Shown in pieces: positions 41,892-50,547 of a stretch of 64,000 bases of DNA (the stretch's first letter is position 1; each line of letters opens with the position of its first letter). The notes under the pieces were generated by a model that worked only from the letters and a program-made list of their open reading frames with translations, was not told the origin of the DNA and searched no databases. This DNA is from Duganella sp. sic0402. Lineage in GTDB: Bacteria > Pseudomonadota > Gammaproteobacteria > Burkholderiales > Burkholderiaceae_D. A program made the position numbers and the translations under genes. Location: contig NZ_JAHUWK010000004.1 of NCBI RefSeq assembly GCF_019219065.1, positions 372,001 through 436,000 on the forward strand. Direction: 5' to 3'.

Positions 41892-42533
41892 ATGGAAGAG
41901 TTGCTCGCCGCCTTCATGGCCTGGTTTATACACCTGGACACGCATCTGGCGCAGCTGATTGATCAGCATGGCGACTGGGTCTATCTGATCCTGTTCCTGG
42001 TTATCTTCATTGAGACCGGGGTGGTGGTCATGCCTTTCCTGCCTGGCGATTCGCTATTATTCATTGCCGGCGCGCTGGCAGCCAAGGGGCTGCTGGACCC
42101 GGTAACGCTGTGTGTGCTGCTGTTTATCGCCGCCGTTGCAGGCGACGCGCTGAATTTCAGCATAGGCTCGTGGTTCAAGAGCAGGGCGCTGGATACCAGC
42201 AAAATCCCGTTCGTGAAGCAGGAACACCTGCTGCATACGCAGCATTTCTTCGACAAGCACGGCGGCAAGACGATTATCCTGGCCCGTTTCGTGCCGATCG
42301 TCCGCACGCTGGCGCCGTTTGTCGCCGCGCTGGGTTCGATGCCGCGCAAGGTGTTCCTGGGCTATAACGTCAGCGGCGCCTTCCTGTGGATCGGCAGCCT
42401 GGTATCGGCAGGCTACCTGTTCGGCAACATCCCATGGATCAGTAAAAACCTGACCGCCGTGGTGATGGGCATTGTGGTGCTGTCCATCGTGCCGGCGATC
42501 GCGGGCTGGCTGCGCGCCCGTGCCGCAGCCTAA
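41892..42533 (+). CDS. DedA family membrane protein
   Basis: 213 aa, SNARE-associated/DedA fold. Segments: YLILFLVIFIETGVVVMPFLPGDSLLFIAGALA, then the hallmark ARFVPIVRTLAPFVAALGSM with its conserved arginines, and GAFLWIGSLVSAGYLFG. DedA proteins are thought to move polyprenyl phosphate or phospholipids across the inner membrane, and several are needed for polymyxin resistance. That fits the ArnC-like and PmrAB-like neighbours. GAGGGG precedes the start. The end overlaps the convergent PepSY gene by 4 bases. Confidence 0.9.
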   Translation: MEELLAAFMAWFIHLDTHLAQLIDQHGDWVYLILFLVIFIETGVVVMPFLPGDSLLFIAGALAAKGLLDPVTLCVLLFIAAVAGDALNFSIGSWFKSRALDTSKIPFVKQEHLLHTQHFFDKHGGKTIILARFVPIVRTLAPFVAALGSMPRKVFLGYNVSGAFLWIGSLVSAGYLFGNIPWISKNLTAVVMGIVVLSIVPAIAGWLRARAAA

Positions 42534-44011
42534 GCACGCAGTTTCTTTCCCAGCCGCCGCCAGCCGATCACCACGCCGGTCAGGCTCATCACCACGCCGC
42601 CGAGGCTGAGCAGGATCAGCACGCCGTCCCACAGGGGACGGCGTTCCACCAGCGGCAGCCAATCCCAGCTATGCAGCAAGGAGAACAGCCAGCGGCTCCA
42701 GCGTTGCAGCCGGTCGCAACGCGTGACCACCATGCCAGTATGCGGATCGAGATAAATCCAGCTATGCTGCGCGTCGGCGAACACTAGCCGCAGCACCGGC
42801 AACGGCTTAACGCTGCCACTGGTCATGCTGTGCTCATCGCGGCTGTAATAGTAAAAATCGTAGGCGGACAAAGTCTCAACACTGATCAACGGCGCAGGCA
42901 GCAGGCCGCGTGCGGCTTCGGTCAGCGCGTTGGCGTCGATGACGGTTGCTGTCGCGCTGTGGCTGTCGATCAGTGTCGGCTTGCCGCTTGCTGGCTGGGC
43001 CAGCACCACGGTGCGTCCCAATACGCGCGTCCAGCGCAGCTCGCGGATGTCGCCGTTAGCTGCGGCCAGCAACGCAGCCGGGGCAGCATCCAGCGCGGAT
43101 GGCTGTAGCGCTCCCTGTTCCAGCGACGACATCCGCAGTTGCGCGGCACTGCTGGTGAACACGCGCCAGGGATTCATCGACATCAGCCCGCTGAAAATCC
43201 AGGTGGTGGCGATCACCGCGAACAGCAGACCGCCGATGTGATGCCAGCGCATGAACTTGTCAGGGTAGGGCGAGCGCGAACCGCTGCGATATGGCCGCGA
43301 AAAGCGCCAGCGCTGTATGCCCACGGTGGCGCCGATCAGCACCATCACTGTGCCAGCGATGGCCAGCCAGTTGACGATATCCGCCCAATAGCGATCCAGC
43401 ACGCCACCACGGAAGGGATACAGCCAGTGTATCCACGCGCCGGCATAATTCCACAGCCGCTCATTGCGCGAGGCGTCGCGCACCACTTCGCCGGTGCGGC
43501 CGGAGATGTAAAGCAGCGTTTGCGCCGTATCGTCCAGCTGCACGCGATGCAGCGGGCGGTGCCGGTCCAGGCTGCGCGTGTGGGTGAAGGCGTCTTCATC
43601 GGTCATGTCCAGGTAGCGCGGCGCTGTGCCAGGACCTGCATAGGCTGCGGCGCTGGCGACCGCGCGTTGCGCATCCGTGACCATCACACGCTGTCCGGTG
43701 CGCGCATCGACCACGATGGTCGCCTTGCTGGCCGTTGGCTGCACCAGGTAGACCGGCCGGCCGGCGCTGGCCATGGACAGCCGCAGGTCGGCGAACGGGC
43801 CGCTGATGTGGGCGCGTTCCATGGCCTGCTGCGGTGCGAGCAGGCTAGCATCCGCCGTCAGTGTGGGCAGATGCTGCAGGCGCTCGGTTTCGGTCAGCTT
43901 GGGATAGCCGACATACATCATCACCATGCCGGACAAGAACCACATGGCGAAGAACATGCACAGTATGATGCCCATCCAGCGGTGCAGCAGGAATAAGAGT
44001 CGCTTGCTCAT
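42530..44011 (-). CDS. PepSY-associated membrane protein (TonB-receptor partner)
   Basis: 493 aa. It starts MSKRLLFLLHRWMGIILCMFFAMWFLSGMVMMYVGYP, the standard PepSY-TM opening with an RWMG motif. Membrane segments near 10-32, 220-240 and 270-290 (WHHIGGLLFAVIATTWIFSGLMSMNPW), and one at the end. Periplasmic PepSY-like segments include VDARTGQRV and YLDPHTGMVV. Such proteins are proposed to reduce or release iron from siderophores after uptake. It overlaps the receptor gene upstream by ATGA. Confidence 0.85.
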   Translation of the reverse strand: MSKRLLFLLHRWMGIILCMFFAMWFLSGMVMMYVGYPKLTETERLQHLPTLTADASLLAPQQAMERAHISGPFADLRLSMASAGRPVYLVQPTASKATIVVDARTGQRVMVTDAQRAVASAAAYAGPGTAPRYLDMTDEDAFTHTRSLDRHRPLHRVQLDDTAQTLLYISGRTGEVVRDASRNERLWNYAGAWIHWLYPFRGGVLDRYWADIVNWLAIAGTVMVLIGATVGIQRWRFSRPYRSGSRSPYPDKFMRWHHIGGLLFAVIATTWIFSGLMSMNPWRVFTSSAAQLRMSSLEQGALQPSALDAAPAALLAAANGDIRELRWTRVLGRTVVLAQPASGKPTLIDSHSATATVIDANALTEAARGLLPAPLISVETLSAYDFYYYSRDEHSMTSGSVKPLPVLRLVFADAQHSWIYLDPHTGMVVTRCDRLQRWSRWLFSLLHSWDWLPLVERRPLWDGVLILLSLGGVVMSLTGVVIGWRRLGKKLRA

Positions 44012-46014
44012 AGGCTGATATTGGCCGAGACGTAGACAGCCCGGCCATCGCCGGGCGCATGGCGCGTCTGATCGTTCAGCCAGACGTACTCATAGTAGCG
44101 ATTTGCCAGATTCTTCAGCTGCACGTCCAGCGTCAGGTTGCGCGACACGCGGTAGCTGGCGCTGGCGTTCAGCAGAGTGTATGCGCCGTACTTGCTGCCG
44201 GTGTTGGCGGTGGTCAGATAGTAGTCGCCCTGGCCGTTGGCCCAGGCGGACAGTTTAAGCGCTGGCGTCAGCTGCATCTCGTAGCCGGCAGAGTACAGGC
44301 GGCCAGGCAGGTGGTCGATCTGCTTGCCCAGCGTGGCTGGCGCGGCCGGATCCGGCCGCGTGATGCGCGAGCGCTGCCAGGAATAGCTTACCCAGGCCGA
44401 CGCGCCGCTGCTGGTGCGGATATTGAGCTGGGCATCGGCGCCTTCGCGGCGCGTACTGCCAATGTTTTCCGAGCCGCCGGCCGGGTCGTTGAGACGCCGC
44501 TTGACCTCATCCGACGCATCCTGCCGCCATAGCGCCACGCGGCCGTTCAGCCATTCCACTGGCGTGAACTTGACGCCGCCTTCCCAGCCTTCATTGATCG
44601 ATGGCCGTAGCGCGCTATCCGTACTCTGATAGGCGGCCGCACCGGCGCCGACCTGGAAAGTCTTGCCCCAGTTGGCGTAGATGCTGGCGGTGGTGTTTGG
44701 TGCATAGACCGCGCTGAACTTCGGCTGCCTGATCAGACCATAGTCCTGGATATCGTAGTGGACATTGCGGCTGCGGTCGGTGAAATCGCCTGCCACTTTG
44801 TCGACACGGTAGCCGGGTATCAGCTTGACGCCTGGCAGCGGTTGCAGCACGGCTTGCACATAGCCGCCGTAGGTATCGAAGCGGAAGTGCTGGTCGCGTG
44901 TGGTGGACACGCGTACCTGATTGCTGGTGTTGTAGCGCGGGCTGGCATCGTGCTGATGCTCGGCACTGACGCCGGCCTCCATCGACACACTTGGCAGACG
45001 GTAGGTCAGGCTGGCCAGCAGCCCCTCGTGGGTTTCATCGATCACGCGCTCCTGCTGCGAGGTGATGATGGAGTAGCGCAGCCAGCGCTGGTCCTGCACG
45101 CTATTGCGATACAGCCTCGCGGCCAGCGACAGCCGCTCGCTCAATCGATGGTCGAGATGGAGGCTGGCCTGCGTCATGTCGCGATTGCCGCCGGTGGCGC
45201 GCGCGTAGGCATAGGCGGTGCTTGGGTCGCTGCGTGCATCCTTGGCTTCCAGATAGCCGGCTTCGTCGCCCTTGCTTTCGGTGTGGCGCAGGATCAGGCC
45301 GGAACGCGTGCGGCCATCGTCACTGGTGTAAAACCATTTGCCGCCCACGGTCAGTTTATCGAAGCCGCTATTGGCGCGGTAACCGTTGGATTGCAGATAG
45401 CCGGCAAAATAGTTCTGCGTCCAGTTGCCGCTTTCGATCCCTTGCGCGAATTGCAACTGGCGGGTGGCGAAGCTGCCGTAGCCGATCCGCACATCGCTAT
45501 CGTTGCCGCCCAGGCGGGTGTTGATGTTCACATTGCCGGCGATATTGTGCAGGCCGTAGCGTGGGTCATTGGTACCGCGTACCACTTCGATACTGTTGAT
45601 TTCGAGCGGGAACAGCATGTCGAGAAACGGCATGCCGCCGGCGTTGTCGTTGCTGGGGATGCCGTCGATCAGCAGCTTGACGGCATTGACTTCACCTTCA
45701 CCATTGAAGCCACGGAAGGACAGCTTGCCGGACTCATTCCCTTGCCGGAACTGCGTCAGCATCACGCCGGGCGCGCGCGAGAACAGTTCCCAGGTGTGTT
45801 GCGATTGCTGGTCCTGGATCAGTTCCGCGCCCAGGATATCGACTGAACTGAGTACGCTGCGCGCGGCCATGGGACCGCTGCGTTGCGCGCTGATTTCCAC
45901 GCGGCCCAGCACCAGTGCGGCATCATCGCCGTTTTCCTGCGCCAGGCCAAAAGCTGACGCGCTCAGAAGCGCGGGCAGCAGTGCTGCCTGCGCGTATATT
46001 TTTGCAGATGACAT
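44008..46014 (-). CDS. TonB-dependent receptor
   Basis: 668 aa from MSSAKIY. Signal peptide (AALLPALLSASAFGLA). No STN domain. Plug: VEISAQRSGPMAARSVLSSVDILGAELIQDQQSQHTWELFSRAPGVMLTQF, SFRGFNGEGEVNAVKLLIDGIPSN and INSIEVVRGTNDPRYGLHNIAGNVNI. Barrel to the end, YVSANISL. Because it lacks the signalling extension it does not work with the FecR proteins nearby. Operon with the PepSY gene; the DUF2946 gene lies 75 bases upstream on the same strand. Confidence 0.9.
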   Translation of the reverse strand: MSSAKIYAQAALLPALLSASAFGLAQENGDDAALVLGRVEISAQRSGPMAARSVLSSVDILGAELIQDQQSQHTWELFSRAPGVMLTQFRQGNESGKLSFRGFNGEGEVNAVKLLIDGIPSNDNAGGMPFLDMLFPLEINSIEVVRGTNDPRYGLHNIAGNVNINTRLGGNDSDVRIGYGSFATRQLQFAQGIESGNWTQNYFAGYLQSNGYRANSGFDKLTVGGKWFYTSDDGRTRSGLILRHTESKGDEAGYLEAKDARSDPSTAYAYARATGGNRDMTQASLHLDHRLSERLSLAARLYRNSVQDQRWLRYSIITSQQERVIDETHEGLLASLTYRLPSVSMEAGVSAEHQHDASPRYNTSNQVRVSTTRDQHFRFDTYGGYVQAVLQPLPGVKLIPGYRVDKVAGDFTDRSRNVHYDIQDYGLIRQPKFSAVYAPNTTASIYANWGKTFQVGAGAAAYQSTDSALRPSINEGWEGGVKFTPVEWLNGRVALWRQDASDEVKRRLNDPAGGSENIGSTRREGADAQLNIRTSSGASAWVSYSWQRSRITRPDPAAPATLGKQIDHLPGRLYSAGYEMQLTPALKLSAWANGQGDYYLTTANTGSKYGAYTLLNASASYRVSRNLTLDVQLKNLANRYYEYVWLNDQTRHAPGDGRAVYVSANISL

Positions 46015-46089
46015 AGTTACTTCCCTGTAGAGATTCCTGCGGCGCAAGCGAACGTGCTTGTGCCGCCATGCAAACGGATGGAATAAGAC

Positions 46090-46479
46090 TCAGGAAGTAG
46101 CGGGAGGCCCGCGCGGCTTGGCGGCGGCCCATGGGAACAGCGGCGCGGGCGCGTGGTGGAATAGCGAAGGGTAGAGGTCATGGCCGCCAACGACGGCGAA
46201 GCTGAACGCTTCCGGCGGCGTCAATGCCTGTGGACTGGCGTGTGCGGCGCAGTACGGGCATTTCTCCATGTGCTGCATCAGATCCGGCTGGTGCGGTGTG
46301 TCGCTGGCCGGCAGCTGCACGCGCTTGACGCCATTGACGCCGCACAGCTCCAGCCATTGCGGCGGACTGCCACGGCTGGCCGACATCGCATGCGACACCA
46401 CCGGTGCGAGCGCGCCAAACAGGACGGCCAGCAAGGCGATCCAGGCAACAAGCACGCGGCGGTTAAGGAAGGAGGACAT
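46090..46479 (-). CDS. DUF2946 family protein
   Basis: 129 aa. N-terminal hydrophobic segment (VAWIALLAVLFGALAPVVSHA). The conserved features are LELCGVNGVKRV and HMEKCPYCAAH, that is CPYC with His residues before and after it, suggesting metal or redox binding outside the inner membrane. DUF2946 genes are often next to TonB receptors and PepSY proteins, as here. Function unknown; copper or iron handling is a guess from context. Confidence 0.75.
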   Translation of the reverse strand: MSSFLNRRVLVAWIALLAVLFGALAPVVSHAMSASRGSPPQWLELCGVNGVKRVQLPASDTPHQPDLMQHMEKCPYCAAHASPQALTPPEAFSFAVVGGHDLYPSLFHHAPAPLFPWAAAKPRGPPATS

Positions 46480-46529
46480 GGCGCTATTGTAAATCAGGAT
46501 GGATTTGCTTGCGTTTAGCCTCCTGGTTT

Positions 46530-48959
46530 TTACCAGCGATGGTTGAAGCTCAGGTTGAGCACCGCTCCCGGTGCTGGCAGGCGGCTGGCGTTGTTACTAC
46601 TGCGCATAAGCTGGCTGTAGGCCGGCAGGTAGTAGCGATTCAGCAAGTTCTCGACGCCCACACTCAGGCTGTCGCGTGGCGTCAACTGGAAGCGGCTGAC
46701 CAGATCGAGCGTGGTGTAGCTCCTGACTTCACGGCGGCCGAAACCGGCGACGCCATTCAGCCGGTAATCGCGCTGGCCATAGTGTGTCAGTTGCAGGCGG
46801 TTGCTCCAGGTTCCACTTGGCTTGTACTGCACATAGCCAGTGATCTTCAGTGGCGGAATGCGGTAGCCGGACATGCGCTGGTCCTTGCTGCTGCCTTGCG
46901 GCGTTTCGCGGCCGGACAGGGTGGTCAGCGTCGCACCTCCGCCCCAGGCTGCGTCGGCCGGCAGATAGTCGGCGCTTGCTTCCAGGCCTTTGATTTTCTC
47001 CGCGGTGCGGGTCAGGATCAAACCGTTGTTGAAGCTTTGCACATCGCCCAGTTTGGACGTGGTATAGAACACCGCCAGCGCGCCTTGCAGATCGTTGACG
47101 CCGCCGCGCCAGCCGAGTTCATAGTTGTTGGTCTTGACCGGTTCCAATGCTGACGATGCCAGCTTGAACGCGGGCGTGGCGTTGCGGATCTGTACGCCCA
47201 TATCCGGTAGCTGGAAGCCCTGGCTGAACGAACCATATACTTCATGATCGCGCGAGATCCTGTAGACCGCGCCGACGTTGCCCATCCACGCGCCGTAGCT
47301 CAGCGCGCCGCCCTTGACCTGCTGCGGACTGGCGGCGCGGATCTGCGACAGCGGCACAAAATCATCAAAGCGCGCGCGGGCGTGTTCGTAGCGCAGGCCA
47401 CCTTCCAGCGCCCATTGCTGATTCAGCTTGTATTGCAGCTGGCCGAAGCCGCCTATGCTGCGCGTGGTCAGCAGCGGCATGTAGATTAGCGTGCCGGTCT
47501 TCTGGAAGATTTTGCCTGCGCTGGCGTCGTAGACGGCAGGGTTGAAAATATCGTCCGGCATGTCGCTACGTTCCTGATTGTAATCCACGCCCCATAGCAG
47601 CTTGAGCTGGCTTGCCAACGGGGTGTCGAAAGTGGCGCGGCCGCCAGCCACGCGCGAATTCTGCATCACCTGGTCGACGTTATTGCCGCGTGTGGACACC
47701 GCGCGCGCGTCGAATGGCGTAAATCGCGTGTAATAATCGCGATAGTACAGCTGGGTGGACAGGCTGCCACCCAGCACATCCTGATGCTGGTAATTCAGGC
47801 TGGCCAGCGTGTTGCGCAGCTGGTTTTGCTGCGCCAGTTGCAAGCCATCGATGGGCTTGGCGATGGCTGCGCCTGCCGGAAGGCGGCTTACCGATGGATC
47901 GGAGCCATAATCGCTGTCCTGGTCGGCAACGTAGCGGCTGACTGACAACTGGACGCGCTGTGCGCGGTCGATGCGCATGCCGATTTTGCCGCTCACGGCA
48001 TAGTTGTTGCTGTCGAACAGATCACCCTGGCTAGGCTCGGGAGCGATACGTTTGCCTTTGCCATCGAAGGAGCCGCCGATGTGTTGCAGGCCGATGTTGA
48101 ATGCGTAGTCAACCGCGCCATTGGAACCGGACATGAAATGACGGACTTCGCCGCCCATGCCGTCGGCGTCGATGTGCGATAGCGCCGAACGTAGTGTAAC
48201 CGTGGTTTCCGCCAGCGGCGCGCCGCCAGCCGGGCGGGTGGTGATGGCGATCAGGCCGCCGCTGGCTCCTGCGCCGTAAATGGCGCTGCTGCCGCGCACG
48301 ACTTCAACCTTGTCGATGCTGCTCAGGTTCAGCGCCGCCATATTGCGCGACGAATCGCGGTTGGTGTTGAGCGGGATGCCATCCACCAGCACCAGCGTGC
48401 TGCGGCCGCGCAGCGTCTGGCCATAGTCGGTGATGGTGCGGCTGGAATCCGCCATGCCCGGCACCACTTTGCTAAGTACGGTGGCCAGGCTGTCCGAGGT
48501 CTGGTTCAGCTCCTCCAGTTCAGCGCGGGTAATGACGGTGCTTTGCCGGGTAGGGCGGATCAGATTGCTCTTGGTACGCTGGGCCGTCACTTCAATCGAT
48601 TGCAACGGCAACGATTCCTCCGCCGGAGCGGCCGTCGCCGTCGCCGGCTTGCTTGCCTGAGGCGTTTGAGGCGCGACCTTCAGCGTATAAGCACCATTCG
48701 CCAGCGGCTGCGCTTGCAGACCGCTGCCGTCCAGCAGCCGCGCAAAGCCATCCTCGACTGACACGCTGCCGTGCAGCCCCTTGCTGGTTTTTCCTTCCAG
48801 CAGCCGGCCATCAAACGACAGCGGTACGCGGGCTTTCGCGGCAAAACCAGACAGTGCCTGGCTCAGCGGACCAGCCGGAATATCGTAGACCTGGACGGCC
48901 TCCGGCGCCGCCTGCGCCAGCGCACAGGCGAGTATCAATGGCAAAGGAGATAAATTCAT
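46530..48959 (-). CDS. TonB-dependent receptor with signalling domain (FecA type)
   Basis: 809 aa. Signal peptide MNLSPLPLILACALAQAAPEA. STN domain about 20-100 (VQVYDIPAGPLSQALSGFAAKARVPLSF, GFARLLDGSGLQA). Plug (STVITRAELEELNQTSDSLATVLSKVVPGM, STLVLVDGIPLN, DKVEVVRGSSAIYGAGASGGLIAITTRP). The barrel ends LNLSFNHRW. Together with fecR (49030) and fecI (49971) it forms a complete surface-signalling set. The plug motif VRGSSAIYGAGASGG resembles ferric-siderophore and catecholate receptors. Confidence 0.92.
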   Translation of the reverse strand: MNLSPLPLILACALAQAAPEAVQVYDIPAGPLSQALSGFAAKARVPLSFDGRLLEGKTSKGLHGSVSVEDGFARLLDGSGLQAQPLANGAYTLKVAPQTPQASKPATATAAPAEESLPLQSIEVTAQRTKSNLIRPTRQSTVITRAELEELNQTSDSLATVLSKVVPGMADSSRTITDYGQTLRGRSTLVLVDGIPLNTNRDSSRNMAALNLSSIDKVEVVRGSSAIYGAGASGGLIAITTRPAGGAPLAETTVTLRSALSHIDADGMGGEVRHFMSGSNGAVDYAFNIGLQHIGGSFDGKGKRIAPEPSQGDLFDSNNYAVSGKIGMRIDRAQRVQLSVSRYVADQDSDYGSDPSVSRLPAGAAIAKPIDGLQLAQQNQLRNTLASLNYQHQDVLGGSLSTQLYYRDYYTRFTPFDARAVSTRGNNVDQVMQNSRVAGGRATFDTPLASQLKLLWGVDYNQERSDMPDDIFNPAVYDASAGKIFQKTGTLIYMPLLTTRSIGGFGQLQYKLNQQWALEGGLRYEHARARFDDFVPLSQIRAASPQQVKGGALSYGAWMGNVGAVYRISRDHEVYGSFSQGFQLPDMGVQIRNATPAFKLASSALEPVKTNNYELGWRGGVNDLQGALAVFYTTSKLGDVQSFNNGLILTRTAEKIKGLEASADYLPADAAWGGGATLTTLSGRETPQGSSKDQRMSGYRIPPLKITGYVQYKPSGTWSNRLQLTHYGQRDYRLNGVAGFGRREVRSYTTLDLVSRFQLTPRDSLSVGVENLLNRYYLPAYSQLMRSSNNASRLPAPGAVLNLSFNHRW

Positions 48960-49029
48960 TGCGGGCCTTTCATGGATCAGATGTGTTGTTCTTATCTGAT
49001 ATGCCCAACGAGATTCAAAAAAGGCTCAA

Positions 49030-49971
49030 TTATTTTTCAGGCCGGGTTACGCGGACCCAGTAGCGGGTACGGTATTGCATGTGGACCGGCATGGTTTGTT
49101 CCAGCAGCGATAGCGCCAAACTCGTATCGTTGAGCGGGAACACGCCGGAGACTGGCAATCTGGCCAAGGCCGGATCGCATTCCAGCACGCCGCGGCGATA
49201 GCGGCTCAGTTCGGCAATGAACTGCGATAGCGGCATCTGGTTGGCGATCAGCATGCCGCTGGCCCAGGCGCTGCTGTTATCGTCGGCGTCGGACAACGGA
49301 TCAATGCGCGTCGCGGACATCGCTGATTGCTTGCCTGCCGGGACGTGCAAAAGGGAGTAGGGCGCTTCACTCAGGCTGAGTTCTACCGCGCCTTCAAATA
49401 CTGCAATCTTATTTTGCTCGCCTGAGCGGCGCACCATGAAGCGTGTGCCCAGCGCCTTGATGTAGCCTTCGTCCACGGATACCATCAGCGAGCGCGGGTC
49501 CTTGGCGGTGGTGACCAGGATCTCGCCACGATGCAGCCAGATGCCGCGCAGGGTCTGGCTGAAGAACACGTCGATTTCGCTATCGGTATTCAGATGCACC
49601 CGCGTGCCATCGGCCAGCACGATTTCCCGATGCTCGCCGATCGCGGTGCGGTAGGTGTTGTCATTTTGCAGCCAGGGCGCATGACGGAAAGCCAGCCAGG
49701 CGGCCGGGCCGGCGACTAGCAGCGCCGCCACGGTCTTGATGGCGCGCCGCCTCGCGGGCGCTTTTCTTAGCGCGATTGCGCCGCCTGGCGGCAGGCCGCT
49801 GAATTTGTCCATCAGCAGCGAGGCCTTTTCCCATGCGCGTTGATGCTCCGGGCTGCGCTCGCGCCATTGGGCCAGTTGGGCACGGCGTTCGGGCGGCAGC
49901 GGGCCGTCGTGCATTTCCATCAGCCAGGTGGCCGCCTCGGTCAGGATATGGTCGGGAATCGCTGCCTGCAT
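49030..49971 (-). CDS. fecR: FecR-family anti-sigma regulator
   Basis: 313 aa. DUF4880 N-terminus (ATWLMEMHDGPLPPERRAQLAQWRERSPEHQRAWEKA), membrane segment near 78-95 (TVAALLVAGPAAWLAF), FecR domain (IGEHREIVLADGTRVHLNTDSEIDV, RGEILVTTAKD, GTRFMVRRSGEQNKIAVFEGAVEL) and the C-terminal receptor-contact part (MPLSQFIAELSRYRRGVLECDP). It overlaps the sigma gene by a single base. Confidence 0.93.
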   Translation of the reverse strand: MQAAIPDHILTEAATWLMEMHDGPLPPERRAQLAQWRERSPEHQRAWEKASLLMDKFSGLPPGGAIALRKAPARRRAIKTVAALLVAGPAAWLAFRHAPWLQNDNTYRTAIGEHREIVLADGTRVHLNTDSEIDVFFSQTLRGIWLHRGEILVTTAKDPRSLMVSVDEGYIKALGTRFMVRRSGEQNKIAVFEGAVELSLSEAPYSLLHVPAGKQSAMSATRIDPLSDADDNSSAWASGMLIANQMPLSQFIAELSRYRRGVLECDPALARLPVSGVFPLNDTSLALSLLEQTMPVHMQYRTRYWVRVTRPEK

Positions 49972-50468
49972 TACAGCGCTTTCAGGCAGCGCTGCAGGGC
50001 CAGCAGCATGTGGCGCTTGACGGTGCTGAGCGAGATCTCCAGCAGCTTGGCGATCTCGTCATAGGACAGCCCGTCCAGCTGGGCCAGCAACAGCACTTGC
50101 CGGGCCTTGGCCGGCAGGCGGTCGAGGATGCGGTCGATCTCGCTCAGCGTTTCCAGCACCGCCAGGCGTTCTTCTGGCGATGGCTGGGCCGGCTCCGGCA
50201 TGCCCGCCAGCGCTTCCAGATAGGCCAGCTCCAGCTGCTGCCGACGCAAGTGATTATTCAGCAAGCCTTTGGCGATAGTGGTCAGATAGGCGCGCGGCTC
50301 GCGCAGGTCCAGCGGCAGCCGGCTGCCGAGGATGCGCAGGAAGGTGTCGTGCGCCAGATCCGCGCCAAGACTGCGGCAGTGCAGCTTGCGGCTCAGCCAT
50401 GTCGCCAGCCAGGCGTGATGCTCGTTATAGAGCGTACCGGCTTGTTGGCGGGCTTCGACGGGGGACAT
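49971..50468 (-). CDS. fecI: FecI-type ECF sigma factor
   Basis: 165 aa from MSPVEARQQ; the longer frame would run through the Fur box. Region 2 is LYNEHHAWLATWLSRKLHCRSLGADLAHDTFLRIL. Region 4 is SEIDRILDRLPAKARQVLLLAQLDGLSYDEIAKLLEISLSTVKRHMLLAL. Controls the receptor gene at 46530 through FecR. A strong Fur box 12 bases upstream indicates iron repression. Confidence 0.92.
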   Translation of the reverse strand: MSPVEARQQAGTLYNEHHAWLATWLSRKLHCRSLGADLAHDTFLRILGSRLPLDLREPRAYLTTIAKGLLNNHLRRQQLELAYLEALAGMPEPAQPSPEERLAVLETLSEIDRILDRLPAKARQVLLLAQLDGLSYDEIAKLLEISLSTVKRHMLLALQRCLKAL

Positions 50469-50479
50469 GAGAAAAATTT

Positions 50480-50498
50480 GTAAATGATAATTATTCTC
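50480..50498 (-). promoter_or_regulatory. Fur box upstream of fecI (50.5 kb)
   Basis: GTAAATGATAATTATTCTC, 15 of 19 to the consensus Fur box with the ATGATAAT half intact. Located 12 bases before the sigma factor start. Confidence 0.75.
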
Positions 50499-50547
50499 AT
50501 GATACCTTGAGTCATGCGGCTTGAGCAATACCTCGAAGTTTGATTGC

